Made by a program: the position numbers and the translations under genes
Shown here: positions 4,729 through 6,901 of the stretch, in pieces
Position numbering within the stretch: position 1 is the first letter of the stretch
Layout: every line of letters begins with the position of its first letter
The notes under the pieces: generated by a model
Told to the model about the DNA's origin: nothing
Database searches by the model: none
What the model saw: only the letters and a program-made list of their open reading frames with translations
NCBI GenBank assembly: GCA_027009605.1
Contig: JALVCY010000649.1
Span: 1-6,901, forward strand
DNA length: 6,901 nt
Reading direction: 5' to 3'
Source of the DNA: Saprospiraceae bacterium
GTDB taxonomy: Bacteria; Bacteroidota; Bacteroidia; Chitinophagales; Saprospiraceae

Positions 4729-5940
4729 ATGAATTTGAAGCGATTATCTAATTTCTTTTTTTTGGCTCTAGTACTCCTTCTAGGTACATTCCTTGTCTTC
4801 CGGAATCAAGGCCACTCCCCCTTTCACCGCAAGGAAGTGACACCTTTCACCCATGCGTGGGATTCCATCATCCCCAATCAAGATATTCCGAAAGGACTCT
4901 CCTCTCTACGTGCCAAAGATTGCGGGCATTGCCACACGGAAATTTATCAAGAATGGAAAATCTCCACGCACGCCCACGCTTGGACTGATGAACAATATCA
5001 GGCTGAATTAGCCAAAAATAAAAATTTGTTTATCTGCAAAAACTGCCATCTCCCCGTTCAAAATCAGCAACAATACATCACTACCGCTATTTATGACCAT
5101 GACTATTTTCAGCCGGTACGTACAAAAAATCCAAGATTCGACCCATCCTTGCAGCATGAAGGCATTACTTGTATCGCCTGCCATATAAAAGAAAATACCA
5201 TCATAGGCTCTCACGATAATATTCAGGCTAGCCATCCCGTCAAGATAGATACGGACTACCTTTCGGAAAAATTATGCATCGCATGCCATGATGCCCACGA
5301 TGATTTGGCGGAAGACTTGGTTTGTACCTTCGAGACCGGCAAAGAATGGAGTCAAGGGCCTTATTCCCAAAAAGGAAAAAATTGTATCTCTTGCCACATG
5401 CCGGAAGTGGATAGACCTAGTGCGACCGGTGCCATTTCCCGCAAGGGGCATCGCCACTATTTCCCCGGCTCCGGCATTCCAAAAGTCAAAGGAGAAAAAG
5501 CCTTCGTGCTCAACGGCTTGGAATTTGCCATCATCGGAGACACCCTCCATCCGACAAATGCCCCCATCCATTTAGGCCTACGAGCCACCAACCAACATGC
5601 CGGGCACAAAGTCCCGACCGGAGATCCGGAACGCCATTTTCTCATTCAATTTGATTTATTAAAAAACGGAGAGCCCCTCCAGAGCGATACCTTTAGAATA
5701 GGTGAAAAGTGGCAATGGTGGCCTACCGCCAAAAAATTGAGTGACAATAACTTAGCCCCGCTTGAGTCCAGATTTTTTGAAAAAGACTACAACCTAAAGG
5801 ACACTTCTAATCTTTCTTGGAAAGTCACCGTCTCCAAACATCGCATGACACAAGAAATGCATGACTATCATCAACTTTCGGATCAATATCCAACCTCGAT
5901 AATTGTTTTTCAACGAGAGCTGCCCATCCGGTTTAAATAA
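4729..5940 (+). CDS. Membrane-anchored pentaheme cytochrome c, cytochrome c554-like
   Basis: Electron-transfer protein of 403 residues facing the periplasm. Residues 8-25 form one hydrophobic segment after a basic start (MNLKRLSN), a signal anchor without an obvious cleavage site. Five CXXCH heme-c motifs follow: CGHCH (65-69), CKNCH (103-107), CIACH (148-152), CIACH (183-187) and CISCH (219-223). The stretch EIYQEWKISTHAHAW after the first motif matches the cytochrome c554 pattern and offers histidines as distal ligands; CISCHMP at the last motif is common in nitrite-reductase-related multihemes. Residues about 255-403 are a heme-free C-terminal domain with NQHAGHKVPTGDPERHF, a motif I associate with multiheme cytochromes of this type; its role is unknown. 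The frame opens at a TTG at 4720, but the ATG at 4729 is preferred. No oxidoreductase partner is in the window. Regulation by a CRP/FNR-like activator is suggested upstream. The redox partner and substrate cannot be told from sequence. Confidence 0.88.
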   Translation: MNLKRLSNFFFLALVLLLGTFLVFRNQGHSPFHRKEVTPFTHAWDSIIPNQDIPKGLSSLRAKDCGHCHTEIYQEWKISTHAHAWTDEQYQAELAKNKNLFICKNCHLPVQNQQQYITTAIYDHDYFQPVRTKNPRFDPSLQHEGITCIACHIKENTIIGSHDNIQASHPVKIDTDYLSEKLCIACHDAHDDLAEDLVCTFETGKEWSQGPYSQKGKNCISCHMPEVDRPSATGAISRKGHRHYFPGSGIPKVKGEKAFVLNGLEFAIIGDTLHPTNAPIHLGLRATNQHAGHKVPTGDPERHFLIQFDLLKNGEPLQSDTFRIGEKWQWWPTAKKLSDNNLAPLESRFFEKDYNLKDTSNLSWKVTVSKHRMTQEMHDYHQLSDQYPTSIIVFQRELPIRFK

Positions 5941-6238
5941 ACTTCACTACCAAAGAAGACCCAAACAAAGACCTTCGTCACTCTTTCCCTAATTTACCAT
6001 GGTTTTTATTGCGGTGGAAAGCTGTGGGTAGTATATTTACCTTAGTTTCGGTACATCGGTGAGTTCAATCCGCTCCGAAAAGTCTAGTCTTTGAAATGGT
6101 TGGGAAAATTGCCAAATTTTATTCGGGATGCATGTATTCTGTTCAATTATTGAGTTTACTCCGAAAAATTGGAAGTTAGAATTTTGCTTCTGAGACGACA
6201 AAATTTTATTTGAATTCTTTATAACTAGTGCGACCGAG
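5941..6238. other. Gene-free region after the cytochrome gene
   Basis: No credible coding sequence and no clear intrinsic terminator were found. A weak AT-rich inverted repeat AATTTTG/CAAAATT lies at about 6180-6207. At 6046-6084 there is TTTCGG...CCGAAA plus the 13-mer GCTCCGAAAAGTC (6072-6084), which is the exact complement of 6658-6670 at the edge of the inverted-repeat element further right, and GAGTTCAATC (6061-6070) recurs at 6678-6687. This part is therefore probably a degenerate relic of that element. Confidence 0.5.
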
Positions 6239-6593
6239 ACAAGGTGTCGCCCCGCCGGGGCTACTAGCATCGTCGATGTTGTCTGGTAACTGTTTAGGTA
6301 CCCACTATTTTGGTTAGAAAATGCCCTTTTTGCGCCTGTTTTTGCTAAAATTTTCTCACGTAGCCCAGCTACGCTTCAAAAATTGTAGCTTCAACATCCA
6401 CCAAAATGCCTATTTTCTACCTAAAAATTGGGGCACCTAAACAGTTACGTTGTCTGTTACAAAGGTGTCGCCCCTACGGGGCTGACAACAGTGAAGGCAC
6501 AGCCTAGATACATAAGCCTGAGCCCCATCGGGGCGATATCTTGGTAAAGACTACAATAAAATAGAAGGGATATAGCTCCGTAGGAGCGACACC
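6239..6593. repeat. Four dispersed GCCCC/GGGGC hairpin repeats, interrupted by MITE copy B
   Basis: Copies 1 and 2, forward: 6239-6262 (ACAAGGTGTCGCCCC, then GCC and GGGGC) and 6459-6483 (ACAAAGGTGTCGCCCC, then TAC and GGGGC). Copies 3 and 4, inverted: 6521-6535 (GCCCC-ATC-GGGGC) and 6574-6593 (GCTCC-GTA-GGAGC followed by GACACC). Copy 4 changes both sides of the stem (CC to TC, GG to GA) and keeps pairing. All belong to a palindromic repeat type common between Bacteroidota genes. The ACAAGGT...CCCCTACG frame resembles the hairpins at 133-163 and 2465-2490. Confidence 0.75.
6286..6448. mobile_element. MITE-like element, copy B, IS66-like, with 8-bp target duplication
   Basis: This 163-bp element begins GTAACTGTTTAGGTACCC and ends GGGGCACCTAAACAGTTAC, terminal inverted repeats of about 16 bp with one mismatch. 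It is flanked by a perfect direct repeat GTTGTCTG (6278-6285 and 6449-6456). Ends starting GTAA plus 8-bp duplications are the hallmarks of the IS66 family, so an IS66-type transposase in the genome is the likely mover. It has no gene. Its left arm is nearly identical to that of copy C, while its centre is a different palindrome, CGTAGC-CCA-GCTACG (6359-6373). The intact duplication suggests a recent insertion into the older hairpin island. Confidence 0.85.
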
Positions 6594-6661
6594 ACGCTGC
6601 ACTAGGTCATTGTAGCCAAATATAATTTTGTTCCCTGCTTCAATTCTTGGCTGTAGTGACT

Positions 6662-6762
6662 TTTCGGAGCAGACTCTGAGTTCAATCGTTCAACTAAATT
6701 CCATATCTAACTGAATACCAAGACTTTATAGTGAACAGTTAAACAGTGAGTCTGCTCCGAAA
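6662..6762. mobile_element. 101-bp inverted-repeat element
   Basis: Perfect 15-bp terminal inverted repeats, TTTCGGAGCAGACTC (6662-6676) and its complement (6748-6762), enclose imperfectly complementary arms (GTTCA on the left matched by TGAAC on the right), so the whole unit can fold. TGAC occurs on both flanks (6657-6660 and 6763-6766), offset by one T on the left, a possible short target duplication. A fragment at 6061-6084 shares a 13-mer that includes the left-flank GAC, which leaves the exact boundary uncertain. No coding capacity; family unknown. Confidence 0.55.
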
Positions 6763-6774
6763 TGACGTTTTTTT

Positions 6775-6901
6775 GTAACTATTTAGGTACCCACTATTTT
6801 GGTCAAAAAATGCCCTTTTTGCGCCTGTTTTTGCTAAAATTTTCTCACGTAGGGACGCACGGCCGTGCGTCCCTACGTCAACATACACAAAAATGCCTAT
6901 T
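6775..6901. mobile_element. MITE-like element, copy C, truncated by window end
   Basis: It starts GTAACTATTTAGGTACCC, and its first 78 bp differ from copy B at only three positions. The centre is a perfect 32-bp palindrome at 6847-6878 (half-site ACGTAGGGACGCACGG), the same module as in copy A rather than B. The right arm (ACACAAAAATGCCTATT) runs off the window, so the right end and any target duplication are not visible. It lies 12 bp from the 101-bp element. Confidence 0.75.

Noticed and set aside
5941..6010. Intrinsic terminator after the cytochrome gene
   Set aside because: ACCATGGT followed by T5 is only an 8-bp palindrome without a loop, so it cannot form a terminator hairpin.
6037..6270. 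77-residue minus-strand reading frame
   Set aside because: Its start lies in a palindromic repeat and it crosses a decayed repeat fragment; no recognisable protein features.

Overview
The window looks like a piece of Bacteroidota chromosome, probably from the Saprospiria/Chitinophagia side, although the sequence alone does not fix the class. The evidence is promoter-like TAnnTTTG boxes, genes without Shine-Dalgarno sequences, lipoprotein signals typical of the phylum, a choice-of-anchor-Q-like C-terminus and many short palindromic intergenic repeats. No phage, CRISPR, toxin-antitoxin or defence genes were seen.

Left half (1-3955): three genes lie head to tail on the minus strand. In transcription order they are a right-handed beta-helix lipoprotein (2486-3955), an alpha/beta-hydrolase lipoprotein (1504-2385, best read with a TTG start) and a DHH/DHHA1 phosphoesterase of the NrnA type (154-1182). 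Gaps between them are filled by repeats. Hairpins of the form GGYYAAC-loop-GTTRRCC follow the beta-helix gene and the nrnA gene. In both cases the TAG stop codon abuts the base of the hairpin. A 145-bp MITE-like element sits between the hydrolase and nrnA.

Centre (3956-4728): this 773-bp stretch has no convincing protein gene. Its minus strand carries what looks like an undescribed structured RNA of about 410 nt. It has a TATCTTTG promoter box, at least six helices, a GAAA tetraloop, a long-range 10+5 bp helix, an H-type pseudoknot and a terminator hairpin followed by six U. G-U pairs in four of these helices become A-C mismatches on the plus strand, which points to a minus-strand RNA. I could not match it to tmRNA, RNase P, 6S or SRP RNA. 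To its right are DnaA-box-like 9-mers, a CRP/FNR-like palindrome and a TAnnTTTG box six bases before the next start codon.

Right half (4729-6901): one plus-strand gene encodes a membrane-anchored pentaheme cytochrome c (4729-5940). A gene-free repeat island follows. It holds four GCCCC/GGGGC hairpin repeats, a 163-bp IS66-like MITE with a perfect 8-bp target duplication, a 101-bp inverted-repeat element, and the left part of a third MITE copy cut off by the window end.

No obvious single pathway links the genes. NrnA would recycle nucleotides in the cytoplasm, the two lipoproteins act in the cell envelope, and the cytochrome belongs to respiratory electron transfer, possibly under CRP/FNR-type control. 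The most novel content is the candidate ncRNA and the modular, covarying repeats.
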